Assembly: GCF_021582875.1 (NCBI RefSeq)
Contig: NZ_CP091138.1
Coordinates: 124,001-188,000 of the forward strand
Reading direction: 5' to 3'
Length of the DNA stretch: 64,000 bases
DNA from: Microbacterium sp. KUDC0406
Lineage (GTDB): Bacteria; Actinomycetota; Actinomycetes; Actinomycetales; Microbacteriaceae
The notes below the pieces were generated by a model. It worked only from the letters and a program-made list of their open reading frames with translations, made no database searches and was not told where the DNA came from. The position numbers and the translations under genes are program-made. Every line of letters begins with the position of its first letter. Positions within the stretch are counted from its first letter, which is position 1. Shown piece by piece: positions 1 through 7,969 of the stretch.

Positions 1-86
1 GCCTGCCCGCCGGCACTTCGGCCAACGGCAGCGGCTCGTCGCTGGACTTCGTCGTCACCGTCGACGCCGCGCAGAGCGGCTCCTGA
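1..86 (+). CDS. C-terminal end of an unknown (probably surface) protein
   Basis: Only the last 27 codons are inside the window; the reading frame starts at base 3 and ends with TGA at 84-86. The visible tail is Gly/Ser/Ala-rich and ends in a beta-strand-like stretch (SLDFVVTVDAAQSGS), as in secreted camelysin/TasA-like or SipW-dependent proteins. The next gene starts 5 bases downstream, so it is probably the first seen member of the same operon that ends with the signal peptidase. Family assignment is inference from context. Confidence 0.55.
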   Translation, partial: LPAGTSANGSGSSLDFVVTVDAAQSGS

Positions 87-91
87 ACACC

Positions 92-1426
92 ATGCGCATC
101 ATGACCTCTTCACCTCGCCGTCACCTGCTGCCCCTGGCCGCCGGGCTGACCGCCTTCCTGGTGCTCGTGAGCGGGGGTGCCGCCTGGTCATCCTGGTCGG
201 CCCAGTCCCGCGGACCCGGCACCGTGACCACCGACGCCGTCGCGGTCTCGCACGCCGGGTTCGCTTCGCCGGCGACCACCACCTACCTGCCGAGCAGCCT
301 CTCCAGCACCCGCTCGTTCACGGTCACGAACAACAGCGCCGTGCAGGGGACGGCGACCGTGTCGATCACCTCGTCCGGCACCGCGGCATCCGGCCTTCCG
401 ATCTCGGTGTGGACGGTCTCGTCGGCCGACAAGTGCACGAGCAGCACGTCTGTGCCGGCATCCGGTGTGACGAAGGGCACCTGGGCGTCCGCGACGCTCA
501 CGCCCACCCTCGCCGCCGGGGCGATCATCACCTACTGCGTGCGCACCAGCATCCCGGACTGGAAGGCGATCACCGACCCCGTGGGCGGGAACACCGTCAA
601 CCCCGCGCTCACGGTCAGCCTGAACGCCCAGGGCTGGGTCGCGACGGCACCGACCGCGACGCACGCGCAGACCACCGCGGGCATGTACCCGCTGGTGACC
701 GGGAACTTCTTCGACCCGAAGCTGGCGTCCACGTGGCACACCATCCGCCGTGCGGGCGACGCCGGGCTCTGCCTCGACGTCGCCGCCTCCGGTGGCGCGG
801 GCACCCGGGTCATCACCTGGACCTGCCACGACCAGTCGAACCAGCGCTGGCAGTTCCTGCCGGTCAACGGCACGAATCAGACCCTGGTGACCGTCCGCCC
901 GCGGCACGCACCCACGACCCGGCTCACCTACACCAGCTCCGGCGTGCAGCAGATCGCCGCCGGCGCGACCGGCGCCGCGGCACAGCAGTGGTACGTGCAG
1001 AAGGCGGGAGCCGGATTCTTCCAGCTCGTCTCCGCGGCCACGGGCAAGTGCCTGGGGATGAGCGCCGCCGGCGACGCCGACATGAGCGTGGTGGAGTGCA
1101 ACGACGTCCGCGCCCGGCTGGCGTTCCAGCGCGAAGCGCTGACGATGTCGATGTCGAGCTCCGGCACCGCCGTGATGCTGGACTTCCACTCCATCTCCAG
1201 CTCGGGCACGCTCGTGCTGCAGCGTCTGCGCAACGGCTCGTGGGAGAACGTCACCTCCATCGTCCAGGGAGCCGGCGGCGTCTCGTTCGACATGTACAAC
1301 GTCCTCACGAACGACGCCGACACCTCCCTGCGGATCGTCTTCCAGAACACCACCGACACGGCGTACTCCACGTTCGTCCTGCACCGCAGCACCAACACCG
1401 TCACCGTCGTCTCCGGGATCGGCTGA
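92..1426 (+). CDS. Secreted protein with SipW-type signal peptide and ricin-B lectin domain
   Basis: 444 residues. The N-terminus is a basic start followed by a hydrophobic stretch ending in GGAAWSSWSA, which resembles the alternative signal peptides processed by SipW-type peptidases. The middle (about residues 215-345) is a ricin-type beta-trefoil, with GLCLDVA, the QxW-like motifs NQRWQF and AQQWYV, and GKCLGM. The C-terminus is Ser/Thr-rich and ends without an anchor. An in-frame ATG at 101 could be the real start; neither has a clear ribosome binding site. Inferred role: carbohydrate-binding matrix or surface protein, processed by the peptidase encoded two genes downstream. Confidence 0.75.
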   Translation: MRIMTSSPRRHLLPLAAGLTAFLVLVSGGAAWSSWSAQSRGPGTVTTDAVAVSHAGFASPATTTYLPSSLSSTRSFTVTNNSAVQGTATVSITSSGTAASGLPISVWTVSSADKCTSSTSVPASGVTKGTWASATLTPTLAAGAIITYCVRTSIPDWKAITDPVGGNTVNPALTVSLNAQGWVATAPTATHAQTTAGMYPLVTGNFFDPKLASTWHTIRRAGDAGLCLDVAASGGAGTRVITWTCHDQSNQRWQFLPVNGTNQTLVTVRPRHAPTTRLTYTSSGVQQIAAGATGAAAQQWYVQKAGAGFFQLVSAATGKCLGMSAAGDADMSVVECNDVRARLAFQREALTMSMSSSGTAVMLDFHSISSSGTLVLQRLRNGSWENVTSIVQGAGGVSFDMYNVLTNDADTSLRIVFQNTTDTAYSTFVLHRSTNTVTVVSGIG

Positions 1427-1429
1427 ACC

Positions 1430-2167
1430 GTGGCCACGCGTTCCCCCTCGTACCGGACGGCGGCGGCCGTGCTCGCCCTCGTGGCGGCACTGTCGACCAC
1501 TGCGCCGGCGTCTGCCGCCGAAGCCGACCTGCTGGTGTCCCGCGACGGCGTGCACTACGGCACCGCCGAGGTGCTGCCGATCATCCCCGATGACCTGCGT
1601 CTGGTGCCCGGTGACACCGAGACCGTCGCGTTCTGGGTCAGGAACGCGTCCGGCACCGCCGGGCTGCTGCGCCTCGATCTGCTCGACCCGGTCAGCGCGG
1701 ATCCCGACTTCGCCACCCGGCTGGAGCTGTCCGCCACACCGCAGGGCGCCCCGAGCGCTCCGGTCAGCCTGGCAGCCGGCATCGCCCAGGGGGCCTGCAC
1801 CGTGCTCAGCGGCACCAGGGTGCTGGCCCCGGGCGAGACCGTGCGCATCGACGTGACCGCCACCCTCGGAGCCGGTCTCACTGGCGGTCAGGGCGCACGC
1901 GGCACGGCCGACTTCCGGATGCGGGCGGTGCTCGCCGATGCCGGCGCGGCGGCCGTGCAGCAGCCCGGCAGCGCCTGTGCGGCGCCACCGGCATCCGGCT
2001 CGGAGAGCGGCGCGAGCAGTCCGGCACCGCAGGCCCCCGGGGAGCTCGCCATCACCGGCGGATCGCTGCCGCTGACGGCCGCGGTCGTCGGGGCGCTGGG
2101 CGTGCTGGCCGGTCTCGCGGCCTTCCTGTGGGCACGACGCCGCGAAGCGAGGGGAGACCGCGGATGA
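1430..2167 (+). CDS. Cell-wall-anchored protein with LAXTG sortase signal
   Basis: 245 residues, GTG start 4 bases after the lectin gene. It has an N-terminal signal peptide (about residues 1-28, ending ASAAEA), a beta-rich extracellular part, a Gly/Ser/Pro spacer near residue 190, then LAITG (206-210), a hydrophobic helix and the tail RRREARGDRG. LAXTG followed by helix and arginines is the class E sortase signal of actinobacteria. No sortase gene is visible here, so the anchoring enzyme must be elsewhere. The stop overlaps the next start (ATGA). Function is unknown; a surface partner of the lectin protein is inferred. Confidence 0.7.
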   Translation: MATRSPSYRTAAAVLALVAALSTTAPASAAEADLLVSRDGVHYGTAEVLPIIPDDLRLVPGDTETVAFWVRNASGTAGLLRLDLLDPVSADPDFATRLELSATPQGAPSAPVSLAAGIAQGACTVLSGTRVLAPGETVRIDVTATLGAGLTGGQGARGTADFRMRAVLADAGAAAVQQPGSACAAPPASGSESGASSPAPQAPGELAITGGSLPLTAAVVGALGVLAGLAAFLWARRREARGDRG

Positions 2168-2769
2168 CCGTCGTCGACGAGGGGATGGTGCCGGCCGACC
2201 CGGCACCGCGCGGCGGGATGCTGCGCGCCCTGCTGCACGCGGTCGCGGTCGCGATCCTGGTGGTGGTGCTCGCGGTCGGAGCGCTCGCCGTGGCGGTGCC
2301 GGCCGTGACCGGATCGACAGCGCTCACGGTGCTGACCTCGTCGATGGAGCCGCATCTGCCGCCCGGCACGATGGTGGTGGTGCGCAAGACGCCCGTCGCC
2401 GAGATCGAGACCGGCATGGTCATGACCTACCAGCTGCACAGCGGGCAGCCGACCCTGATCACGCACCGCGTGACCCAGGTGCTCACCGAACCGGACGGCG
2501 ATCGCCTGTTCGTGACGAAGGGCGACAACAACGCCCAGGCCGATGCCGATCCGGTGCAGGAGGTGCAGGTGCGAGGGACGGTCTGGTACGCGATCCCCTA
2601 TCTGGGCTGGGTCGCCACCGCCGTCACGGGGCAGCATCGTGCCGTCGTCCTGACCGTCGCCGTCGTCGCGCTGTTCGGCTACGCGGCCTGGGCGCTGGGC
2701 TCCGGTCTGCGGGAGACTGTGCGACGGCGCTCCGCCTCCGCACGGTCCGCGGAGGCCGCCTCGGTCTGA
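2164..2769 (+). CDS. sipW: Signal peptidase I, SipW/ER type
   Basis: 201 residues, ATG overlapping the upstream TGA. An N-terminal membrane helix is followed by LTSSMEPHLPPGTMV with the catalytic serine, ITHRV with the histidine that replaces lysine in ER/archaeal-type enzymes, and the conserved TKGDNNAQ box; a second helix lies near the C-terminus. Such peptidases process TasA-like and other alternative signal peptides at the outer face of the membrane. The two upstream genes are the natural substrates. A longer frame exists upstream, but the ATGA overlap favours this start. Confidence 0.85.
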   Translation: MTVVDEGMVPADPAPRGGMLRALLHAVAVAILVVVLAVGALAVAVPAVTGSTALTVLTSSMEPHLPPGTMVVVRKTPVAEIETGMVMTYQLHSGQPTLITHRVTQVLTEPDGDRLFVTKGDNNAQADADPVQEVQVRGTVWYAIPYLGWVATAVTGQHRAVVLTVAVVALFGYAAWALGSGLRETVRRRSASARSAEAASV

Positions 2770-2787
2770 CAGACCGGGGCATCTCCG

Positions 2788-2819
2788 CCCGCGATGCTTC
2801 CGTTCCGGCATCGCGCGGG
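2788..2819 (+). terminator. Hairpin after the signal peptidase gene
   Basis: Arms 2788-2797 and 2808-2819 pair with one bulge (GCGATGC against GCATCGC) around a 10-base loop. There is no clear T-run. It sits 18 bases after the sipW stop, so it probably ends that operon. Confidence 0.5.
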
Positions 2820-3322
2820 TTAGAGTGGGGGCGTTCGCACCTCGCGTCGCGAGGATGTCGTCTGTAGAGGCATCCTCCTGTGAACTGGGATCACAGGGAG
2901 CGGCGCGGGCCGAGGGGTCGGCTGTGTGCGAGCGGGCCGCGTGCTGTTCGTGCGCGGACTGGGGAAATGGGAACTGGGGAGACCGTGACGCATTGGGGAC
3001 TGCGTTCTGACGACCGCTCGAAGAGCCTCGACGTGTGTGCTGCCGTCGAGGGCACCGGGCATCTCTCGCGCGCCGGCGCATCGACGCCGGCGCGGTACCC
3101 ATCTGCGAGCGGCCGCGCCGAGGCGCGCCGCTTCGCCGTCCCGCGGGCTGCAGCCGCGCGGGAACGACGCCGTGACCCCCGGCGGCGTCGATGGGCGGGG
3201 CACACCGACGCCGCGACGACGTTCGTCGACCGCGTCGCTGCGGCGACCCCGCTCGGGCCTCGCAGGGCGGCGACCCTCCACGCCGCCCTGCGAGGCCTCC
3301 AGGCCGGCGGCGGAGCGTTCCG
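2820..3322. other. Intergenic stretch without a supported gene
   Basis: About 500 bases between sipW and the glycosyltransferase remnant. All frames give only Arg/Pro-rich shadow peptides. It may hold the promoter of the remnant and degraded upstream coding sequence; nothing specific is recognised. Confidence 0.5.
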
Positions 3323-4004
3323 ATGAGGATCCTCGAGTCCCGCGCGGAGTCCGCTCCGCGACGCTTCCTCGGCTCGGAGCCGGCCGTTCTCGACCTCCGA
3401 GGCGCCCCCGTGCATCTCGTCGACCTGGCGGAGGCCTGTGAGCTGATCTCGTCGGTGGCCCACCACGGTGCGCCGCGACCGCTCGCGGTCGTGCCTGTCT
3501 CCCGGCGGCGATGGCGTGCCCGCGCACGGGGAGCGAGCGCGGGGATGGAGCGGCTCGGCCTCATCGGCGACCGGCGGATCGCGCGGCGAGTGGAGCGTGC
3601 CACCGGCATCGCGTATCCGCGCCTGTCCGGCCGGGATCTGGCTGGTCCGGTGCTCGACGACGCCGCCGCCCGCGGGCTGTCCGTGGCGGTGATCGGCGGG
3701 CGGGATGCCGCCGGACAGGGCGCTGCTGTGGCGCCTGAAGGCGCAGCGCCCGGGCATCCGGTTCGTCGGCCGCTGGGCGCCGACGAGGGCGCAGCTCTCG
3801 TCGGCGGAGCAGTCGCTGCGCATCGCGGCAGAGGTGCGCGAGGCCGGCGCCGACGTCGTCTTCGTCGGGTCGCCCCTTGCGGGGGACTGGATCGCCCGGT
3901 ACGGGATTCGCACCGGCGCCGGTGCGCTGCTGGCGTTCGACATCGCCGATGCCGGCCCGCCCGCGGTGCCGCAGCTGCGCACCGGGCCTGCACGGCGGCG
4001 CTGA
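3323..4004 (+). pseudogene. WecG/TagA/CpsF-family glycosyltransferase remnant
   Basis: The N-terminal part from ATG 3323 reads AVLDLRGAPVHLVDLAEACE and RPLAVV, then YPRLSGRDL and LSVAVIGGRDA, which are WecG/TagA landmarks. The C-terminal part (LLWRLKAQRPGIRFVGRWAP ... GADVVFVGSPL ... GALLAFDIADAG) continues in another frame, so a shift of +1 lies near 3700-3720. The stretch after RPLAVV should carry the Asn/Asp active-site region but is short and Arg-rich, so an internal deletion is likely as well. Intact family members transfer N-acetylmannosamine-type sugars to lipid carriers for wall polymer synthesis. Unlike the other frameshifted genes here, this one looks truly degraded. Confidence 0.65.
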
Positions 4005-4017
4005 CGACGGTCGCGGC

Positions 4018-4761
4018 TCAGCGACCGAACAGGCCGCGCAGCCTCGCGAACAGGCCGCCTTCACGGCGCGGCTGCAGGACGGGACGGGGCGCGGCCGTCG
4101 CTTCCCGTGCGGGCTGCACGCGCAGCAGGCCCATCAGGCTGAGCGCCGAGAGCAGCCGCACCGCGTCGTCGTCCTCGATCTCCGCGATCGCGGAGAACTC
4201 CTCGGCGGTGAGGGCGGCCTGCCCGAGGAGCGACATCGCGCGCACCTGCTCGGCGTCGTGGGGCAGAGCGGTGAGGTTCGGCCAGCGACGCAGCCGGTAG
4301 CGGTCGCCGGGCTTGAGCCAGCGCGCACGGCCGCCGTCGAACGAGGCGTGCGCGATCTGCCAGAGCAGCGGCTCCAGGTCGTTGCCCGCCGTGCCCGGAT
4401 CGTAGCCGCGCGGCTCGAGCGGCGAGATCACCAGCGTCTGCAGCCGGGCGGGGAACTCCGCGAGCGGCCTGTCCCACCAGAACGTCCGGCCTGCGACGTC
4501 GATCACGAGCGGGGCGTCGTCGTCGGCGACGATCTCGAGCAGCAGCTCTTCACCCAGCTCGATCGCGGTGCGCAGGCGCAGAGCGAGACGGGACCAGTCG
4601 ACGTCGTCGTCGGGGCGCCATCCGCGCTCGCCGGCGGCATCCGCGGAGGCGCGCAGGGTGCCGGCCCGGCGGGCGAGCAGGTCGTCCAGGGTGGCCGGAC
4701 GGCCCGGCAGCAGGTCGTCGGATGCCCCGGTGAGGGGGATCGGGGCGGGAGGGTGGTTCAC
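4018..4761 (-). CDS. Hypothetical protein of the MglA/Roadblock cassette
   Basis: 247 residues, GTG start at 4761 behind a GGAGAG-like site. The family is not recognised. It has an acidic N-terminal half, a central WWDRPLAEFPARLQTLVISP region, and a C-terminal helical segment (LTAEEFSAIAEIEDDDAVRL then LSLMGLLR) that looks like a small winged-helix fold, ending in a basic tail. It lies 85 bases downstream of the Roadblock gene on the same strand and is probably co-transcribed. An effector or adaptor of the GTPase switch is possible but unproven. Confidence 0.7.
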   Translation of the reverse strand: MNHPPAPIPLTGASDDLLPGRPATLDDLLARRAGTLRASADAAGERGWRPDDDVDWSRLALRLRTAIELGEELLLEIVADDDAPLVIDVAGRTFWWDRPLAEFPARLQTLVISPLEPRGYDPGTAGNDLEPLLWQIAHASFDGGRARWLKPGDRYRLRRWPNLTALPHDAEQVRAMSLLGQAALTAEEFSAIAEIEDDDAVRLLSALSLMGLLRVQPAREATAAPRPVLQPRREGGLFARLRGLFGR

Positions 4762-4846
4762 GGTGCTCTCCGGTTCGGGTCGGGGCTGCTGCGGTGATGC
4801 TCCTGCCGGCGCGTCGGTGCGCCGCGGGTGCGTCGGATGTCGCCGG

Positions 4847-5260
4847 TCAGGTGCTCGTCGCGACGTGGACGCTGATCTCGTCGGCGCCGCGGCGTGCCGA
4901 CGAGAGCGCCTGCCCGACGCCCTCCGCGCCGTCGAAGAGCGCCGAGACGACCAGCGTGGTGCCGGCTGCGCGCACCTGCACGAGGTGGCCGGCCTCGTCG
5001 GAGACCAGCACTGTTGGCGCGCCGGCTCCGCTGATCAGCTCGCTGGCCGCCGCCTCGCCGAGCATCTGCAGCGAGCTCGCGATGCCGGCGAACCTGCTGC
5101 CGTCGGCGGTGGCGCCGGCGCGCACCGATGCGACCTCGAAGCCGTCGTCGGTGAGCACCGTGGCGTAGCGCAGCGAGGGACTGCGCTCGCGCAGCCGCTG
5201 CAGCACGTCCCCTGTCGCGGCGACGACGTCCTCGTCGTGGTGAAGTGCGACGCTGCTCAT
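4847..5260 (-). CDS. Roadblock/LC7-domain protein (MglB-like)
   Basis: 137 residues. The sequence has the alternating helix/strand pattern of a Roadblock/LC7 fold: an N-terminal helix with DVLQRLRERSPSLRYATVLT, then DGFEVASV, a central helix (FAGIASSLQMLGEAAASEL), and VLVSDEAGHLVQVRAAGTTL. Its start overlaps the stop of the GTPase gene (TGATG), so the two are translationally coupled. In Myxococcus MglB is the Roadblock partner and GTPase-activating protein of MglA; in Streptomyces conservons similar pairs exist. A GAP or scaffold role here is inference. Confidence 0.8.
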   Translation of the reverse strand: MSSVALHHDEDVVAATGDVLQRLRERSPSLRYATVLTDDGFEVASVRAGATADGSRFAGIASSLQMLGEAAASELISGAGAPTVLVSDEAGHLVQVRAAGTTLVVSALFDGAEGVGQALSSARRGADEISVHVATST

Positions 5261-5826
5261 CAGGCGACCTCCGTGGCCGGGTGGGCGATCAGCTCCGCCG
5301 CCTCGACGTTGGCGACCAAGGCCATCAGCAGCGTGCGCATGTGATCGGTGCTGCGCGGGTCGGCGGTGAAGACGGGGATGGTGCGGTCGGGGTACCAGGC
5401 TGCGAGGGCGTCGGCGTAGTCGTCGATCTGCGGAGTGCGGGCCACGTCGCTGCGGGTCACGACGACCACGACGCGGCCGGTCTCGGCCAGCGGGCGGAAC
5501 TCGGCGAGGAACTCGCGGGTCGCGCCGAGCGGATCGGGCCCATCGTTGCCGATCAGCAGCATCAGCCCCCTGGCGCGCTGCGAGAGCACGTCCCACATGA
5601 AGTCGAAGCGCCGCTGGCCAGGCGCGCCGTACAGGCGCACCTTGTCGTGGGGGCCGACGGTGAGCTCGCCGTAGTCGAGCGCGACGGTGGTGGTCGGCTT
5701 GTCGACGAGATGGCGCTCGGTGTTCGCCGCCTCGGTGGAGACGACGTCGATCTCGCTCAGGCTGCGGATCGCCGTCGTCTTGCCGGCTCCCATCGGGCCC
5801 GCGAACAGGATCACGTGCTCGGACAC
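5260..5826 (-). CDS. MglA-like small Ras-type GTPase
   Basis: 188 residues, GTG start. The P-loop is GPMGAGKT (residues 10-17), the switch II region is LYGAPGQRRFDFMW, and the base-recognition motif is VTRSD in place of NKXD. This is the prokaryotic Ras-like (MglA/CvnD) family. It is cotranscribed with a Roadblock gene and an unknown gene, and its 5' end faces the type IV pilus operon 318 bases away. In Myxococcus MglA sets cell polarity for type IV pili. No conservon-type kinase is present here, so a pilus polarity switch is a reasonable but untested inference. Confidence 0.85.
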   Translation of the reverse strand: MSEHVILFAGPMGAGKTTAIRSLSEIDVVSTEAANTERHLVDKPTTTVALDYGELTVGPHDKVRLYGAPGQRRFDFMWDVLSQRARGLMLLIGNDGPDPLGATREFLAEFRPLAETGRVVVVVTRSDVARTPQIDDYADALAAWYPDRTIPVFTADPRSTDHMRTLLMALVANVEAAELIAHPATEVA

Positions 5827-6143
5827 TTCATTCCTCGGGTGGTTCGGGTGTCTGGTTGCCGTCAGCCTATGAGCGGCGCACTCGGGCGCGCCGCCTTTTC
5901 ACCTGATCGGAAGGGTATGAATTGCTCAGGATGCGGGGTGCGCGGAGCCTGATCGAACCCTGAGGTCTCTGTGTTGAATCCCGCGGTGCTGTTCTTCCAC
6001 CATGGAGGGGTGAGGGAGACGCAACCCGGCGTAACTCTCCTGGAGCGGGGCAGTCCCCGTGGACGCGGGCACCGAGGTGTCGTAACTAGAACGCGCCCGC
6101 ACGCCCGCATCCGCCGCGCACCACATCTATGGGAGGAACCAAC
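5827..6143 (+). promoter_or_regulatory. Divergent promoter region and structured leader of the pilin operon
   Basis: 317 bases between the GTPase gene (minus) and the first prepilin gene (plus). No gene is visible. Short hairpins can be drawn at 6046-6059 (CGGGG/CCCCG) and between 6065-6070 and 6095-6100 (GCGGGC/GCCCGC). CGTAACT occurs twice (near 6030 and 6080), and a GAGACGCAA motif lies at about 6016. A strong GGGAGGA ribosome site at 6131-6137 precedes the prepilin ATG at 6144. I cannot place a convincing -35/-10 pair. Confidence 0.5.
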
Positions 6144-6539
6144 ATGCGTGCAACCATCCGCAACTACATGGACGCCGTGAAGCGGCGTCGCGAAGAGGGC
6201 GACGACGAGGCCGGCTTCTCGCTGGTCGAGCTCATCGTCGTCGTGGTGATCCTCGGCATCCTCGCCGCGGTCGCCATCCCGATCTTCAACGGGATCCAGG
6301 CCCAGGCCGAGACGAACGCCATGAAGGCGGCGGCCGCCAACGCTGCCGCTCAGGGAACAGCCGAGGCCGCACAGGGCAATGTTCCCACCAGCGACCTCAG
6401 CAACAATGAGTTCACCATCACCGTCACCGGTGACAAGGGCAAGGTCGACACTGTTTGCGCCACGGCGTCCAAGGTTGGCACCACCACGCCTGTGGAGAAG
6501 TCCGGCCCGGGCTGCACCACTGGTGGCAGCGGCAGCTGA
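6144..6539 (+). CDS. Type IV major-type prepilin
   Basis: 131 residues from ATG 6144, chosen over the in-frame ATG at 6129 because GGGAGGA lies just upstream of 6144. The leader ends DDEAG, followed by FSLVELIVVVVILGILAAVA: a classic prepilin cleavage site with Phe+1 and Glu+5. The mature protein is an Ala-rich helix followed by a small beta domain with two cysteines (VCATAS and GCTTGG) that could form the D-region disulfide. Processed by the PilD encoded at 9603. It is probably the main pilus subunit, being first in the operon and having the strongest ribosome site. Confidence 0.92.
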   Translation: MRATIRNYMDAVKRRREEGDDEAGFSLVELIVVVVILGILAAVAIPIFNGIQAQAETNAMKAAAANAAAQGTAEAAQGNVPTSDLSNNEFTITVTGDKGKVDTVCATASKVGTTTPVEKSGPGCTTGGSGS

Positions 6540-6739
6540 GCCGTCTCACCCTGTCTCCGAGGCCGGTCCGAACCCGACGGACCGGCCTCGGCACACACGG
6601 AGATCCATCCGGAGGAAGGGCGTGCCGCATGACTCCTCGCACCTCGCGGCTCGCCCGCGACGATGAGGGCTTCTCGCTGGTCGAGCTCATCGTCGTCGTG
6701 GTGATCCTCGGTATCCTCGCCGCGGTCGCCATCCCGATC
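6213..6739 (+). repeat. 72-bp near-identical direct repeat in two prepilin genes
   Basis: Bases 6213-6284 and 6668-6739 are identical except one silent change (GGC ATC against GGT ATC). They encode the cleavage site and hydrophobic helix of the two consecutive prepilins. The flanks diverge at once, which suggests recent duplication or gene conversion of the signal region only. Confidence 0.85.
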
Positions 6740-6979
6740 CTGAACGGTCTCGAGGAGCAGTCGCGCGAGAACGTGCTGCAGTCCGTCGCCGACTCCGCGG
6801 CGACCGGCGCGGTCGCCGACCTCGGCAACGACCAGACGCCGCGGCTGCTGCCCGACACCGGCTACACCCTGGCCTGGGAGGGTGACGCACCCGTCTACCC
6901 CGACGAGGTCTGCGTGCGCGCCACGCGGACCGACAACCACGACTACGCCATCGCGGGACCGGGCTGCACGTCTCCCTGA
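6629..6979 (+). CDS. Second type IV prepilin
   Basis: 116 residues, ATG at 6629 with GGAGGA at 6611. The leader ends RDDEG and the mature part begins FSLVELIVVVVILGILAAVA with Glu+5. The remainder is short with two cysteines (VCVRAT and GCTSP at the end), as in small pilins. It follows the first prepilin by 89 bases on the same strand. Major or minor status cannot be decided from sequence; the near-identity of the N-terminal segment means both could enter the same fibre. Confidence 0.9.
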   Translation: MTPRTSRLARDDEGFSLVELIVVVVILGILAAVAIPILNGLEEQSRENVLQSVADSAATGAVADLGNDQTPRLLPDTGYTLAWEGDAPVYPDEVCVRATRTDNHDYAIAGPGCTSP

Positions 6980-7027
6980 TCCTGCCCGCTCTCCGATTTC
7001 CCGCTGACCCGAACAAGGCGGTGCACC

Positions 7028-7969
7028 ATGACCCAGCTCGATGACGACGGCCTCGGCATCATCGAGGTCGTCATCGCCATGTTCCTGTTCATGCTGATCG
7101 CCGTCGCCGTGCTGCCGCTGACGATGCAGGCGGTGGCATCCAGCGCGCAGAACCGCGACCTGCTGGCCGCGACCTCATTCGCGAAGCAGCAGCTGACGAC
7201 GATCCAGGCCGGCTATCCCGCCACGCCGGGCAGCACCAGCGGCAGCTGCGCGGCGCTGCGCGCGCTCCAGACCGCGCCGCCGGCGGTCGACGCGGCGAAC
7301 GACTTCCGCGCGCAGGTCACCGTCGGGGTCTGTCCCGGCGCCTACCCGGCATCCGTCCCCGTGCGGGTCACCGTGACCCACGACGGCGACACCGTGACCT
7401 CGGTCACGACTCGAGTGCGGGTGGGAGCGTCATCGAGAACCCCGCTGCGCCGTGACGACGACGGCCTGACCCTGGTCGAGCTGATCATCGTGATGCTCGT
7501 CTCGGGCCTGTTCCTCTCGCTCATCGCCGTGATCTTCGGCAGCGGACTGTCCGCCCAGCAGCGCGCGGCCGAGCGCAATGCCGCCACCGGAGCGCTGAAC
7601 GCCGCGACCGCCGCGATCACCGAGACCGTGCGCAGCTCGTCCGAGATCCGGGTCAGCGCCGGCGGCCGGCGGCTCGACGCGCAGATGCTGACCCACGACG
7701 GCGCCGCCTGGGAGTGCCGCGCCTGGCAGGTGCTGGACGGCGAGTTGCGCTACAGCGCCGGTGCGACGCCGCGCCCCGCCGCCGACACCGGCTGGTCTTC
7801 GCTGGCCTCGGAGGTCACCGGCAGCCTCTCCGGCGGCACCGCGTTCGTCGAGAACGGCAAGCGGCTCTCGCTCGGTTTCGCGCTCACCAGCGGTGACATC
7901 ACCGTCACCGTCACCGACGGCGCCAACGCGCAGGTCATCGCCCAGACAGGAGGAACGCCGTGCTGGTGA
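7028..7969 (+). CDS. Double minor prepilin (two prepilin signals in one frame)
   Basis: 313 residues containing two complete class III signals. Residues 1-30 read DDDG then LGIIEVVIAMFLFMLIAVAV (PilV/ComGD-like), and about residues 140-170 read RRDDDG then LTLVELIIVMLVSGLFLSLI (PilW/ComGF-like), each with Glu+5 and its own pilin body. No stop separates them. In-frame GTG codons at 7415 and 7421 could start the second pilin separately. A true fusion would put the second helix on the wrong side of the membrane, so either an indel removed a stop or internal initiation occurs. Inferred role: pilus-initiating minor pilins. Confidence 0.75.
   Translation: MTQLDDDGLGIIEVVIAMFLFMLIAVAVLPLTMQAVASSAQNRDLLAATSFAKQQLTTIQAGYPATPGSTSGSCAALRALQTAPPAVDAANDFRAQVTVGVCPGAYPASVPVRVTVTHDGDTVTSVTTRVRVGASSRTPLRRDDDGLTLVELIIVMLVSGLFLSLIAVIFGSGLSAQQRAAERNAATGALNAATAAITETVRSSSEIRVSAGGRRLDAQMLTHDGAAWECRAWQVLDGELRYSAGATPRPAADTGWSSLASEVTGSLSGGTAFVENGKRLSLGFALTSGDITVTVTDGANAQVIAQTGGTPCW

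Noticed and set aside
188..2206. 672-residue open frame on the minus strand
   Set aside because: Antisense shadow of the lectin, LAXTG and peptidase genes; Arg/Gly-rich, with no family pattern. High GC makes such frames common.
6001..6120. c-di-GMP-I riboswitch
   Set aside because: Only the GACGCAA string fits; other invariant parts are missing. Kept only as a weak lead.
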